A model generated the notes under the pieces. That model saw nothing but the letters and a program-made list of their open reading frames with translations, made no database searches and had not been told where the DNA came from. From positions 2,068,143 through 2,132,142 of the forward strand of contig NZ_LJJB01000007.1 in the NCBI RefSeq assembly GCF_001420695.1: DNA of 64,000 nucleotides, read 5' to 3'. Shown in pieces: positions 45,065 through 54,482 of the stretch; positions within the stretch are counted from its first letter, which is position 1, and the number at the start of each line of letters is the position of its first letter. Source of the DNA: Brevibacillus choshinensis (lineage in GTDB: Bacteria > Bacillota > Bacilli > Brevibacillales > Brevibacillaceae). The translations under genes and the position numbers were made by a program.

Positions 45065-45951
45065 CAATCCTGGCCTCCTTGGGTGGTAACAGGTCTCACT
45101 TGCAGGATGTAGATGTGGTCAGCCTTAATCGCAAATTCGATATCGACGGGATGCTGGTAGAATGCTTCCATTTTTTTCGTTTCTCTTACCAGCGACAATA
45201 GTTGCTCATCTGTGAGACAAAAGCACGCTTGCTCTTCACTAGTTGTCTCTACTTCTTTTATGCCCTTTTGCCCATAAACCATTTTCATTTCTTTGCCGCC
45301 CAGATCTCTGTGAATATAAGCAAGCTGTTTGCTGACAAGAAAGCTATCTGGCGTAACCATGCCGGAAACAATTGCTTCTCCCAGGCCATAGCTCGCGTTA
45401 ATCACGATCTCTTCCTTGTTTTGGGTTACCGGATTCATACTGAAAACGACACCTGAGACATCCGCTTCGATGCACCGTTGAATCAAGACCGCCATCGGAA
45501 ATTTCTCAGCAGCAATCTTTTTTTGCAGGGCATATTGCTTCACCCTGTCTGAAAACAAGGAACTCCAACACATTTTCACGCTCTCCATGAGATGAGGGAA
45601 ATCTTTCACGTTGAGAATGCTCTCATATTGGCCTGCAAAAGAAGCACCCTGCAAATCCTCTGCTGCAGAAGAAGAACGAACAGCAACAGAAAGATCGGAT
45701 TCGTTCGTCTCCACTTTCAGTCTCTCATAGGCGGCTGCAATGTCGCGCTCAATCTCTGACGGTACAGTCGCCTCCCATACTTTTTCCTCTAAATGATTCT
45801 CTATCATGAAGCGAGCGAGTGCATTGGAAGTAACGATAAATCCTTGTGGTACTCGGAAGTTTTCTTGAACCAATTGAGCTAAATGGAATGCTTTTGTACC
45901 GACTCGAAGGATTTCTTCCTGACCTGCCGATTGTAGGGATACCGTGTACAA
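45064..45951 (-). CDS. PEP/pyruvate-binding ATP-grasp protein (separate N-terminal domain)
   Basis: A 295-residue ATP-grasp domain of the PPDK_N/rifampin phosphotransferase type: VGTKAFHLAQL start, VAVRSSSAAEDLQGASFAGQ (ATP-binding Arg/Ser loop), SGVVFSMNPVT and the DIEFAI...ILQVRPVT end with metal ligands. It starts at TTG 45951, 9 bases after AAAGGAG; an out-of-frame ATG sits between. It should charge the His of the partner protein using ATP. Splitting of the usually fused enzyme is the notable feature. Confidence 0.85.
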   Translation of the reverse strand: MYTVSLQSAGQEEILRVGTKAFHLAQLVQENFRVPQGFIVTSNALARFMIENHLEEKVWEATVPSEIERDIAAAYERLKVETNESDLSVAVRSSSAAEDLQGASFAGQYESILNVKDFPHLMESVKMCWSSLFSDRVKQYALQKKIAAEKFPMAVLIQRCIEADVSGVVFSMNPVTQNKEEIVINASYGLGEAIVSGMVTPDSFLVSKQLAYIHRDLGGKEMKMVYGQKGIKEVETTSEEQACFCLTDEQLLSLVRETKKMEAFYQHPVDIEFAIKADHIYILQVRPVTTQGGQD

Positions 45952-46110
45952 CCATATGCACTCCTTTACAGTAATGTAACTAAAATTTTACGAATGATTT
46001 ATAATCTTTAAACAGTATTCGCGAGTGACCTTAATATTCGAAAAAAATGTTCTATTGAGCACTGATTCCTTCGTACGGTGAAGCACGCTAAATTCCCTCA
46101 ACGTGAAAAA

Positions 46111-46188
46111 GACACGAGCTGTTGGCTTCGTGCCTTTCGAAGAGTACCAGTCGGTTCGCATAACTACCCCCGTCTTCCCAAGCTCACG
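46111..46188 (-). other. Two hairpins in the leader of the split phosphotransferase operon
   Basis: On the minus strand, CCCCGT..ACGGGG (about 46163-46188) is followed by GGCACGA..TCGTGTC (about 46111-46135) and a T5 run. The second could terminate the small gene at 46247 or attenuate the operon that starts at 45951. The stretch between has no convincing gene. Confidence 0.4.
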
Positions 46189-46246
46189 GGGTATTGAAGC
46201 CACGACTATTATATATTGCCGTAGTCGATCTCATCCATTTCTGTTT

Positions 46247-46417
46247 TCAATCACCTTTACTACTGCTAGTGGTCTTTGCGCCACCCGCTTTTTTTTCACC
46301 TTTACTTACATATGGTTTTGGGGCGTTCTTTGCTTTCTTAGAACTAGCTTGCCATCGGTTCCATCCCTTTTTGTCTGTTCCTCTACCTGTTCCGCCTTTA
46401 CCCTTAGCTTTACTCAT
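46247..46417 (-). CDS. Small basic protein, DUF3934-like, 56 aa
   Basis: On the minus strand a 57-codon frame starts at ATG 46417, 7 bases after GGAG. The product is Lys/Gly/Ser-rich: MSKAKGKGGTGRG, then KKGWNRWQASSKKAK, and a KPYVSKGEKKAGG tail. This pattern recalls the DUF3934 small proteins of Bacillales; I recognise it from memory with moderate certainty. Plus-strand frames across this region are its shadows. The function is unknown, but strong basic charge suggests nucleic-acid contact. Confidence 0.65.
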   Translation of the reverse strand: MSKAKGKGGTGRGTDKKGWNRWQASSKKAKNAPKPYVSKGEKKAGGAKTTSSSKGD

Positions 46418-46731
46418 ATGTTCACTCCATTACCATTTAGATGTTGTGTTACTTGGCGTTGTTGGTTAGTTCTTCACTATTGCTTGCTTATTTATTTAAG
46501 CAAGCATGTTGAAATATACAGCATCTTATTCAATATGTACAGAAAAAAGCTCAAGTATTGTTTGATCCATAGCATTTCATAAAAAATGAAAGAATGCACG
46601 CTCTCCACATGCCCCGTATGCGTGTCAAATTAATTCATCACCAATCTTCATCTTGTCTATCTAAACTAACCTGCCCGTCAGCTTAACTCAGCGCTTTCAG
46701 TCTTCCTTATTAAAAACCAACTATAACTGAA

Positions 46732-46776
46732 TTATTGTGTTCCTTCAAATGAATCTCTCGGTTGATAGTAAGCCAT
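46732..46776 (-). CDS. Possible 14-aa micropeptide
   Basis: An ATG follows AAGGAGG at good spacing and opens a 15-codon frame (MAYYQPRDSFEGTQ). It could be a truncated gene or a leader peptide. The remainder of 46418-47008 is AT-rich with no other support for genes. Confidence 0.25.
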   Translation of the reverse strand: MAYYQPRDSFEGTQ

Positions 46777-47008
46777 GATGAAACCTCCTTATGATTCGTA
46801 TGCCAATAACTAGGCAAATTCCATGCCGAACGAAGATTCACAATATTTTGCTATTTTTGTTATGGGGACCGCTTAACGACCTATTCACCAATGAATACCC
46901 AAATACTCCAAAATGCCGCGTCTGCTTTTTTATTGGTATATTCGTTTGTGAATACCCTATTCAAGTGTGATCAACTCTATTTCATCTTTCGACGATGTTA
47001 ACGAGAAG

Positions 47009-47035
47009 AACCTCCTATCTCTTTGACAGGAGGTT
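47009..47035 (-). terminator. Hairpin terminator
   Basis: AACCTCCT (47009-47016) pairs with AGGAGGTT (47028-47035), downstream of the minus-strand secreted protein gene. The T-rich tail is modest. Confidence 0.65.
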
Positions 47036-47067
47036 ACGTACGTTATCCATTGACGCAATTTGAGTAT

Positions 47068-48567
47068 CTACCCTTTCACCTGGACCGGGAATACTGCTTT
47101 TTTTCCTTGAAAGGTTGCGATGATTTGCACTTTTCCCTTCTCTTTGGCCGTAACTCGTCCATTCTCGTCAACCACGGCCACTTCTTCGTTGGAAGAGGTC
47201 CATCGAATCCCGTTCGTCAGAGCTTCTTTGGTATCGTCATCATAAACGGCCGTAACCTTAAGTTCTTCCGTATCGCCTTTATCCAGTTTCAGTTTGTGCA
47301 TTTGCATTTGCGGCTCAAGGGAGACGATGGTTTTTGTTTTGCCGTATTTGATCAGATAGATGTCTCGCTTGTCCGCACTGGTTGTGCTTTTTTCCCAATA
47401 TTCCCCCAATAACAAATACTGGTCATTTCCCTGGGGAACCGCATTAGCAACGCGTATTTGCGGGAACGAGATCGTTTTCTCCCACAAAGGGTCGCCAGAT
47501 TGATCCAACTTCTTGAAATTCCATTTGGAAGGGTCACCGTTTATCGAATCCATCACCCCGATCAGCATATATCCATCATCCGCTGTCTCGGACAACGATA
47601 AGCCTCTTTCTCCGTCCGACACTTCTCCGCTTCCCACTTCGGTATCGTAAAGCTTTTGCCAAACAACTTTCCCCTCCGAATCGATATGCCACGCAACGAT
47701 GTCATCGAAAGCCGGGTCAGAGTTGAAGCGGTTGGTGTATCCGGTGACGAGAAGCCCGCCATCGGTCGCAGGGAGGACTGATTTGATTGTGATCGAACCC
47801 TTCTGTTCGTAGGTATGTTCCCAAAGCTTGTCCGCTTCTTCGGACAGCTTTGCCACGTACAGGTGAGCATCGCCGGAGAACACACTGCCTTGGACAAACA
47901 TTTCCCCGCTTTTGGTAACATAAACGCGATGAGCCGAGTTGCTCAACGGCTTATCCCATTCGATTTCACCTGATGCTGTGATCTTCACGATATTGTACAG
48001 GTACTTTCCGCTCGCTTCGAGGTACTTGCGTCCAACTGCGACCACACCACCGTCGGATGTTTCGGCGAAATCACTGTACAGCAGGAGGTATCTGTCCGGT
48101 ATCATCGCCCCCCCCTCTACCTCAATTGCTTTCGTCCACTCCTCATCTCCGGTTTCACTCAATTTGATCAGCTGCAGCTTGTCCGGCTCCGAGCGCAGTG
48201 CTCCCATCACTAGATATCCGCCTTCTTTCGCCTGCTCCACGTCGGCGATAAAGAACTCTTCCGGCATACGCTTTGACCATTCTTCCCGTCCCGTTCCATC
48301 TGCTTTCACCAGCAAAGGGGGGAGTATGCGATAAGCACTGTTCGTCCCGTTTGCCCAGACCAGCCCGCCGCCATCTTTCGTCGGGACGACCTTTTGGACC
48401 AATTCCCGCGTCTCCTCTTTGGTATAACGCTGTTCCCACTTCAGTTGGATTTCATCATCGGCAGCGGAAGCTTGTCCGATCAGACAAAGCGATGCCGCCA
48501 ACGAGAAAGCAACCATCCGGATCAAGAACCGCCGGCAACTGAAATGATTCTTTTCCCTTGTTCTCAT
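47068..48567 (-). CDS. Secreted protein: propeller-like repeats plus C-terminal bacterial Ig-like domain
   Basis: A 499-residue exported protein. A basic start and hydrophobic stretch end in GQASAADD (signal peptidase I type, near residue 36). The body holds repeated blades with TxDGGxxVxG-type strands (TKDGGGLVWANG, TSDGGVVAVGR, ATDGGLLVTGYT, TADDGYMLIGV) alternating with LWEKT/EWTK segments, suggesting a beta-propeller. Residues about 420-499 form a BIG2 Ig-like domain (WTSSNEEVAVVDENGRVTAKEKG). ATG 48567 has GGAG about 10 bases upstream. It probably sits on the cell surface; the ligand is unknown. Confidence 0.8.
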   Translation of the reverse strand: MRTREKNHFSCRRFLIRMVAFSLAASLCLIGQASAADDEIQLKWEQRYTKEETRELVQKVVPTKDGGGLVWANGTNSAYRILPPLLVKADGTGREEWSKRMPEEFFIADVEQAKEGGYLVMGALRSEPDKLQLIKLSETGDEEWTKAIEVEGGAMIPDRYLLLYSDFAETSDGGVVAVGRKYLEASGKYLYNIVKITASGEIEWDKPLSNSAHRVYVTKSGEMFVQGSVFSGDAHLYVAKLSEEADKLWEHTYEQKGSITIKSVLPATDGGLLVTGYTNRFNSDPAFDDIVAWHIDSEGKVVWQKLYDTEVGSGEVSDGERGLSLSETADDGYMLIGVMDSINGDPSKWNFKKLDQSGDPLWEKTISFPQIRVANAVPQGNDQYLLLGEYWEKSTTSADKRDIYLIKYGKTKTIVSLEPQMQMHKLKLDKGDTEELKVTAVYDDDTKEALTNGIRWTSSNEEVAVVDENGRVTAKEKGKVQIIATFQGKKAVFPVQVKG

Positions 48568-48952
48568 GTTTTCCACACTCCATTCTTAGCGATATTGGAA
48601 ATGTTTTTCCAATCTATTACTACTTATATAAGAGCATGGCAATCTTGTACAGTATCCTTATTCCTAGGCAATTAATCGGAAAGCACGCCCTCGTTCAACC
48701 TTTTTCCTGCATCTTCCTACTTAGTGACTACTGGAGGGAATTACGCATACGAACGGGGTTTCGATGAATACAAAAGACCTAGGAAAATGGCCCAGATCTT
48801 CTCATGATTCCGATTGATTATGGATACGGCTCGGACGGAAATGGATAAATTTTATCCTGTATTCTCTGGATTGTACCCACTTTTCTATTCGGTTCAGTCT
48901 ATCGTCCGTGGAACATTGCATAAATAAAATTCCACCATGTTGTCTTACATAA

Positions 48953-49334
48953 CTATTTAGGACAACCCATAACTCCCCCGGAGGCACCAATAATTATGGG
49001 ACCGACTCTAAAACTCTCTTTTTCCCATTCCAATAAGCTTCTTTTCATAACGCATTTTGCCAACTGAACGAAGTCGCGAGCATGGTTGACTCGCTCGACC
49101 GCGTAGGTGGCAAGCAGAGAGTCCTCCGCCTCGTCATTTAGCACTATAACCAATTTCCTGGAAAGCTTAGCCACGTCTCTGATTCCTGCGCACATTCTTT
49201 GTGCGAGAAATGGCGGCATTTGATGGGCGGCATTTCCAGCCGAAAAGAGTCGGTTGTTTCTCCACCCCCTCCGTGATCGTAGAATGAAACATATAGACTG
49301 CAGTTCTCTCTAAATCTGCATCTTCTGGAGTCAC
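48953..49334 (-). pseudogene. FAD-dependent monooxygenase (MhpA/PheA type) remnant
   Basis: The minus strand reads, in one frame, VTPEDADLERTAVYMFHSTITEGV and, in a shifted frame, RLFSAGNAAHQMPPFLAQRMCAGIRDVAKL. The latter is the second FAD-binding motif (normally GDAAHxMPPFxGQGMxxGxxDA) of class A flavin hydroxylases. The Asp of GD is Asn, Gly-Gln is Ala-Gln, and the frame ends early without the C-terminal domain. Faint continuation extends to about 48805 and upstream to about 49440. The N-terminal Rossmann motif is not present. Confidence 0.7.
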
Positions 49335-49700
49335 CCATCACGCAATTGCTTCCGACGTTTGTTGCCAGTCTCTTTCCTGTCCATCGCGTCACTAAGCAGG
49401 GAGCAAGCCACCTCCGATGTTGCCGCCTGCAGGGCCCATTGATTCGCTTTCGTGTGCTTAAAATTTGAGTTAGCGCATAATGGTACATTTAAGAAAATGG
49501 CTGAAAAAGCAGATGTAATTAGAGGGAGTGTGTGCCGATTACTCCAGCAGAAGTCATCCACACTGCCGAAAATTCCTCGAATACATTCGCATATGCCATG
49601 GAGGATATCCCCGACCCGCCATACTCAGTGCTCGGCTCAGTTCTTGATAATCTAACCTTTTACAGATATTTATCTACCGAAAATCCACTGAAATCGGTCA

Positions 49701-49949
49701 TTATTTCAATCCTTCGACATGATGAGGCAAACGATTTACGCCTTTTACGGTTTCAACAAACCATTGATCGAGAGTCGGAACACCTTCACAAGGTGAAAAT
49801 GAACCTATACACGTGCATGGTTTTTTATTCTCTAACTTCACCCAACAAGAAGTCATTTGATTGCGGTCGCCATCCTTGAAAACATGATACGTCAAATAGA
49901 ATTCTGAACCGCACGCATTGCATTTTTGCTTTGCTGAAAACTGTACCAT
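49701..49949 (-). CDS. Hypothetical Cys-containing protein, 82 aa
   Basis: The frame starts at ATG 49949, about 9 bases after AAAGG. The N-terminal 30 residues look genuine, with a CNACGSEFYLTYHVF zinc-knuckle-like pair of Cys and a later TSCW. The second half is less convincing and the last part may be read out of the original frame. It could be a small zinc-ribbon protein or a fragment. The stretch 49335-49700 holds no supported gene. Confidence 0.35.
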   Translation of the reverse strand: MVQFSAKQKCNACGSEFYLTYHVFKDGDRNQMTSCWVKLENKKPCTCIGSFSPCEGVPTLDQWFVETVKGVNRLPHHVEGLK

Positions 49950-49976
49950 TACATTCATCCTTTCCACTTCCCCTTC

Positions 49977-50008
49977 GAGAGCGGGGAGTGATCTGTTACC
50001 CCGCTCTC
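49977..50008. repeat. Long perfect inverted repeat
   Basis: GAGAGCGGGG (49977-49986) and CCCCGCTCTC (49999-50008), extended by CCCTT/AAGGG at 49971 and 50009. It is a stable hairpin without T-run on either side, just upstream of the Cys-protein start, so it could be a regulatory structure or a terminator of weak type. Confidence 0.6.
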
Positions 50009-50055
50009 AAGGGTTAGAAAAGACTAATTCTTACTCAAAATCGTTGTCTGATTAA

Positions 50056-50386
50056 AAAGGGAGTTATGACGGGTTGTAAGTGTGCAATTTAGTCCCATCT
50101 ACCATTCTAACTGGGCTTTTGCTCGAATAACTAAACTGCGTGTGCAATCTAGCTCCCTTTCAAATCTCCGGAACTCTATTCAAGAGGCTTTACATCTCTC
50201 GATTTTTTTGGGGGCTGAATGGGCTATCCAGTGAAAATAAAGTTTTAGACTGGGGTCCTTGATATAACGCGGTTTATGAGATTGAATATCGCCACCCTTC
50301 TAAAAATAAGTATTAGACTGGACAAAAAATCAAACAGCGGCAGACTAGGACTTGAAAAATAAAGTCTTAGACTGCCGCTGTTGTTT
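50056..50386. repeat. Intergenic cluster of short repeats ending in a GCGGCAG hairpin
   Basis: AAAGGGAG near 50056 and CTCCCTTT near 50155 form inverted ends about 100 bases apart. Inside, GTGTGCAATTTAG and GTGTGCAATCTAG are direct repeats. Then AAAATAA(A)GT-x-TTAGACTG occurs near 50234, 50303 and 50357. The last lies in a hairpin whose arms AACAGCGGCAG and CTGCCGCTGTT (50333-50382) match those at 27606, and which probably terminates the permease gene at 50437. It looks like remnants of small mobile repeats; no gene is supported. Confidence 0.6.
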
Positions 50387-50436
50387 CATGAGGTAAATAC
50401 CAAGCTGCGCCAATCGCACATGAATGGAAAAATGAA

Positions 50437-51852
50437 TTAAGCACTTATTTTCGCAAGCATTTCCCTCTGCTTTTGAACCTGGCCATTAAGTTTTTGATGG
50501 AAGTAATAACCGAAACCAGTCAGGACAAGACACACGACCGATTGGAAGTACTCAGGCGGCGTAAATTGGTAGATCACAAATCCGATGATCGTCCAAATGA
50601 GGGCTGGTATATTCCAACCATTTGAATAACGGTATATCCCATTCTCTTTAAACAACTGATCTACAAGCAGAAGTCCTTTTTTCACGAATACATAATCCGT
50701 GATGAGTATGGCCGCCAACGGTGCATAAAAAATACCGGATACCGTCATCGTATCTTGCAATTTATTCAACATACCCGGAAAGATCGACAGGCCTACACCA
50801 ATTACAGAAACCAGCAAGGTTGCCCAAAATCGCCCCAGTTTAGGCACCATGTTCACGACTGAAAGTGAACCGGTGTAAATGTTCAGTACATTTATTGTCC
50901 AGTTGTCCAGAACAACAACTAGCAAGATCATAAAGAGTGCGAAGCCACTGCTTGCAATTGTGGCCGCTCCCTCCAGCCCATTGGGAACCTGCCCCAGTGT
51001 TGCTGCAGCAGAGTATGCACCGACAAAGGCGGAAGTAAAGGTTCCGATGCATGCGGCAGCCATCGTTCCGATCCACATATCGACTCGCGTGCGTGAATAT
51101 CGACAAAAGTCAGCAGCATCCGTGGTCATCGAGAGCCAAATGGCTGTCAAAGAGTTTAATGAGACGATGAAGACTCCCCAGCCCCAACCAACGGTGCCTT
51201 CGTACCCGAATACTTTCGGGATTGCGTAATTTGGATCGTCATGTGTCATGAACATGTAACAGATAAAGATCAGCCCAATCAATTTGATCGGCAGGGCAAT
51301 TCGAGACAAGAACTTCAACCAATTGTACCCAAATGTCGCAATGACGATTTGGAATATCGCAAAAATCAGACTGACGGCAACAACGCTTACCTCCGCTTGG
51401 AACAGCTTGTTAATCACAACAGCAATAGCAGCGGCACCAACAATGGTTTGGATCGAAAACCAGTAAATGGCAGTGATCGCCCGGAATAGCGATACTGTAT
51501 ATTTAGAACCTCTCACTCCGTAAACCATCCGTGTAGCCACTGCACCTGAGACTCCATAATCGACACCAATAGTCGCCATGATTAAGTATGCGACAAAAGC
51601 GACTGCAATCCCCAACACTACAGATGCAATGGCCGCCCAAAACGATAACCCGGAAGCAACTGCCATTCCTCCGATTAAGATCATACCTGGGTTCATCAAA
51701 AAATTGACTACCATAAAAAAGATATCGTACCATTTCACTGTTCTCTCTGCTTCAGGAACTTGCTCAATTCCGTATTGTTCCACGTTTTTGGGCTGTCGAT
51801 ATTTTTTGGATAAGTCCTCGAGATCGTGAGATTTCCTTACATTTCGATCCAT
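50437..51852 (-). CDS. NCS1 family permease (cytosine/purine/allantoin type)
   Basis: A 471-residue nucleobase:cation symporter-1 family protein with about twelve helices. Family-like segments are the ERTVKWYDIFFMVVNFLMNPG opening, VDYGVSGAVATRMVYGVRG in helix 3 and TTDAADFCRYSR in the mid loop. The substrate may be a nucleobase, hydantoin or allantoin. ATG 51852 is about 11 bases from GGGGAG; ATG 51861 is only 2 bases away. It lies 41 bases downstream of an M20 hydrolase on the same strand, so import and hydrolysis of a ring or N-carbamoyl compound is plausible. Confidence 0.88.
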   Translation of the reverse strand: MDRNVRKSHDLEDLSKKYRQPKNVEQYGIEQVPEAERTVKWYDIFFMVVNFLMNPGMILIGGMAVASGLSFWAAIASVVLGIAVAFVAYLIMATIGVDYGVSGAVATRMVYGVRGSKYTVSLFRAITAIYWFSIQTIVGAAAIAVVINKLFQAEVSVVAVSLIFAIFQIVIATFGYNWLKFLSRIALPIKLIGLIFICYMFMTHDDPNYAIPKVFGYEGTVGWGWGVFIVSLNSLTAIWLSMTTDAADFCRYSRTRVDMWIGTMAAACIGTFTSAFVGAYSAAATLGQVPNGLEGAATIASSGFALFMILLVVVLDNWTINVLNIYTGSLSVVNMVPKLGRFWATLLVSVIGVGLSIFPGMLNKLQDTMTVSGIFYAPLAAILITDYVFVKKGLLLVDQLFKENGIYRYSNGWNIPALIWTIIGFVIYQFTPPEYFQSVVCLVLTGFGYYFHQKLNGQVQKQREMLAKISA

Positions 51853-51892
51853 GTCTCGCATCGCTCCCCAATGTGATTATACGAAACGCCTG

Positions 51893-53206
51893 TCAAGCTT
51901 GGTCCACGTCCAAAATCCCATTCCATCTCAGCACTGTCATAATCAGCACTTTAATGACTTCAAACAGAGAATCAAGTTCGACATATTCGTCCGGTCCGTG
52001 CAGTTGTGCTCCCTTCGGTCCGTAAATTACGCCCGGAATATTCAAGCCTACATACCAGGCAACATCACACACAGCAACAAACCCTTGGTACGACGGTGAA
52101 ATTCTAAATATTTCTTGGCTTTTCGCAATCGATCTGACAATCTCGTGATCAAGAGGGGTGTTGACGGGCGGAAAATTGACTCCTCTTAACCCCCACTCCA
52201 CCTGCGGCGGATTTTCCCTTAACCAGCTATCGGTAAGAGACAAGGAGGTGATGGCATCCTCAAACTCTTTTTTTATCTCTTCTGAGTTTTCATTAGGCAA
52301 GTACTTGATGTCATATTCAATAACACAGTGATCTGGGATGATTGCGGGATTCGTAATGATTTCAGGAATCCCATTCTTCATTCCGGCACCAGCAAGCATT
52401 ACACCGGGATTGATCGCGTTTGCTCCCGGTGGCAATAGCGGATGGCGCCTGTTTAGCCCCCAATCCTTTTCCAATTCTGCTGTTGCATGAATGATTTTCA
52501 TTGCTTTCTCAATTACATTGACACCCGTTCTCTCATAACCGGGATTGATGTGGCTATATCGCCAAGCGGAATGCGCTGAGTTACCTTTTAGTGTTACCCT
52601 TGCCCAGTGAAGCCCTCCCTCTACGGGGTTAATTATGCCATTCGTTGGTTCCGTAACAATAACACCCGAACCTTTGTAGCCACGCTCGAGTACTGCACGT
52701 GTACCTGTTCCGCCACTTTCCTCATCAATTACGATATGAAGATCGAGATCGGAATCCAATTCGATGCCGAAGTCTCGTATAAATTTGGCCACTATTATAT
52801 TGCTGGCAACTCCAGCCTTCATATCCATAGAGCCTCTTCCGTATAGCTTGCCGTCCTGTATCACTCCACCCCACGGATTGAAAGACCATCTGTCCAAACC
52901 ACCTGCCGGCACAACGTCCACATGACCATTTAAGATTAGCGTGTTATCCCTCGATTTGCCTTTTACAGTCGCGACTACATTGGGCTGACCTTCGTAGACA
53001 TCCCATTTGTCCACATTCAAGCCCATTGAAAGCAGATAATCTTCCAGAAAATCTTGAAGCTTGTGACTCTCACTCTCACTCGGATTGTCGATGAACTGTG
53101 GGTTGACGCTTTTATAGCGAATCATCTCCTGAAGAAGTTCTACGATATGCTGTTGATTCCGATTGACCCAATTTTCAACTATCACTTTCCAGTCTTTTTG
53201 TTCCAT
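51893..53206 (-). CDS. M20 family deacylase (ArgE/DapE type)
   Basis: A 437-residue M20 enzyme. Metal-site elements: LNGHVDVVP, GRGSMDMKAG (bridging Asp), IDEESGG (catalytic Glu pair), TEPTN and the C-terminal QLHGPDEYV His. The insert NSAHSAWRYSHINPGYERTGVNVIEK marks the dimerisation domain. It probably hydrolyses an N-acyl or N-carbamoyl amino acid. It is encoded directly upstream of the NCS1 permease. AAGGG lies about 10 bases before the ATG. No strong terminator separates it from the permease. Confidence 0.88.
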   Translation of the reverse strand: MEQKDWKVIVENWVNRNQQHIVELLQEMIRYKSVNPQFIDNPSESESHKLQDFLEDYLLSMGLNVDKWDVYEGQPNVVATVKGKSRDNTLILNGHVDVVPAGGLDRWSFNPWGGVIQDGKLYGRGSMDMKAGVASNIIVAKFIRDFGIELDSDLDLHIVIDEESGGTGTRAVLERGYKGSGVIVTEPTNGIINPVEGGLHWARVTLKGNSAHSAWRYSHINPGYERTGVNVIEKAMKIIHATAELEKDWGLNRRHPLLPPGANAINPGVMLAGAGMKNGIPEIITNPAIIPDHCVIEYDIKYLPNENSEEIKKEFEDAITSLSLTDSWLRENPPQVEWGLRGVNFPPVNTPLDHEIVRSIAKSQEIFRISPSYQGFVAVCDVAWYVGLNIPGVIYGPKGAQLHGPDEYVELDSLFEVIKVLIMTVLRWNGILDVDQA

Positions 53207-54321
53207 CCCATCAATTCCCTTCCATTCAGTATTTGTTGCATTTCCGCCAACAATTTAACAGAAAAAACGTGTCTCTGATCTAAATGATTGTCGAATTGGG
53301 AAACGATTGGTCAAATTCTCCCGAACGTTTATCGATACCCTACTCCAAATCCATCTATACCGATTTTTCTTTATACACTTCATGCAGATGAAAATAAAGA
53401 TCATGCCAGGGACAGCCAGATTTATCCTACCTTGATCACCATCATTGGCATCGTGGAACAATCCCTACTTATACTGTTTGGCGTATTGCACGAAACTGTT
53501 GCGATGGGCAACCACTTCTTCCATGATCGGAGCACTGGAGAAATACTTGGCGAGACGCTGTACCGTAATTTGCTTGTACATGTTGGTTTGCCTATGCCAG
53601 ATACGGATGTGCATGGACTTCGATTACCTTAATGTTTCGAAAATCCAGAGTTACTTGTTTCTCCTCCTTTATCGAGTTATGCATACCTACCATTGCAACA
53701 ATGATACCAACCGTGAAAGCGCTTTATATCAAGGGTTTTCTCTCAAAAATAGCGAAAAATTTTCATCAAAGCAAAAAAAATTTCGAATATTATTTTGCTG
53801 AACATTCCTAATTCATTCGAGCATCCCTTGAATTTTCATACCCTTTTCGATAAAACAAAGGAAATAATCGGAATTATATTTCAATTACACTTTTCATCTT
53901 CTTACTAACGAAAATTGTTTTCCATCATTGAATGGCTACTTGTTCCTAAATTAGATTTTTTTAGTCTGAGACAGGTCTGGAATACCTGTTTTGAAAGCAT
54001 GGCAATCACCAATGAACACGGTGACGTCTTAGATATGAACCGCTCTACGGCTATTTCCCTTAATTCCCACTAGTTTTCTTTTCACGCATCTCCATCAAAA
54101 AGGAAAACACTGGCAGCTTTTTTTATGTACAAAAGAAACCTCACCGCCTCAAACTTTTGGCGTCTTCAATTGGTTATTCAAACCTTCTATCTCAGCTACA
54201 TGTCCCGAAAACACAAAAAACCCTTGATTTCTCAAAGTTTCTCTTGCTCGGCAGCAGAGAGGGCTGTCTCTTAGGTGAGAGAGTGGTTTTATGACCTAAA
54301 TCCAGTTTTTCAAAAATAAAT

Positions 54322-54343
54322 AGCCAGGGAGTTTTCCCTGGCT
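54322..54343. terminator. Hairpin, terminator-like
   Basis: AGCCAGGGA (54322-54330) pairs with TCCCTGGCT (54335-54343), followed by TCATTTT. No gene directly precedes it on the plus strand, so it may be left from a lost gene. Confidence 0.5.
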
Positions 54344-54448
54344 TCATTTTCCGCGCAATGTCGTACAAGACGATTCCTTTTTCCCGGTTTATACCAACAT
54401 ACTCTGTTTTAATTTGGCGGTTGTAAGCAGCTCTATTATATTGAATGT

Positions 54449-54482
54449 AAGGAGATCAATTCTCTCCAAATTGATACTCCTT
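54449..54482. repeat. Inverted repeat containing a ribosome-site-like AAGGAG
   Basis: AAGGAG-ATCAATT (54449-54461) pairs with AATTGAT-a-CTCCTT (54469-54482). Its role is unknown. Confidence 0.5.

Noticed and set aside
45952-46110. Rifampin-associated promoter element upstream of the split phosphotransferase
   Set aside because: I looked for the GC-rich palindrome usually found before rph genes and saw none; only unrelated hairpins are present further upstream.
46103-46582. Plus-strand frame of 159 codons
   Set aside because: It lies antisense to the small basic protein at 46247-46417, has no ribosome site and gives Phe/Leu/Ser-rich shadow text.
50041-50170. Complete insertion sequence suggested by AAAGGGAG/CTCCCTTT ends
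   Set aside because: Only about 100 bases lie between the arms, with no transposase and no target duplication that I can see; kept only as a repeat cluster.
53288-53632. Plus-strand frame of 114 codons in the 1.4-kb gap
   Set aside because: No ribosome site, no family-like motif, and the opposite strand shows equally plausible fragments; not called as a gene.
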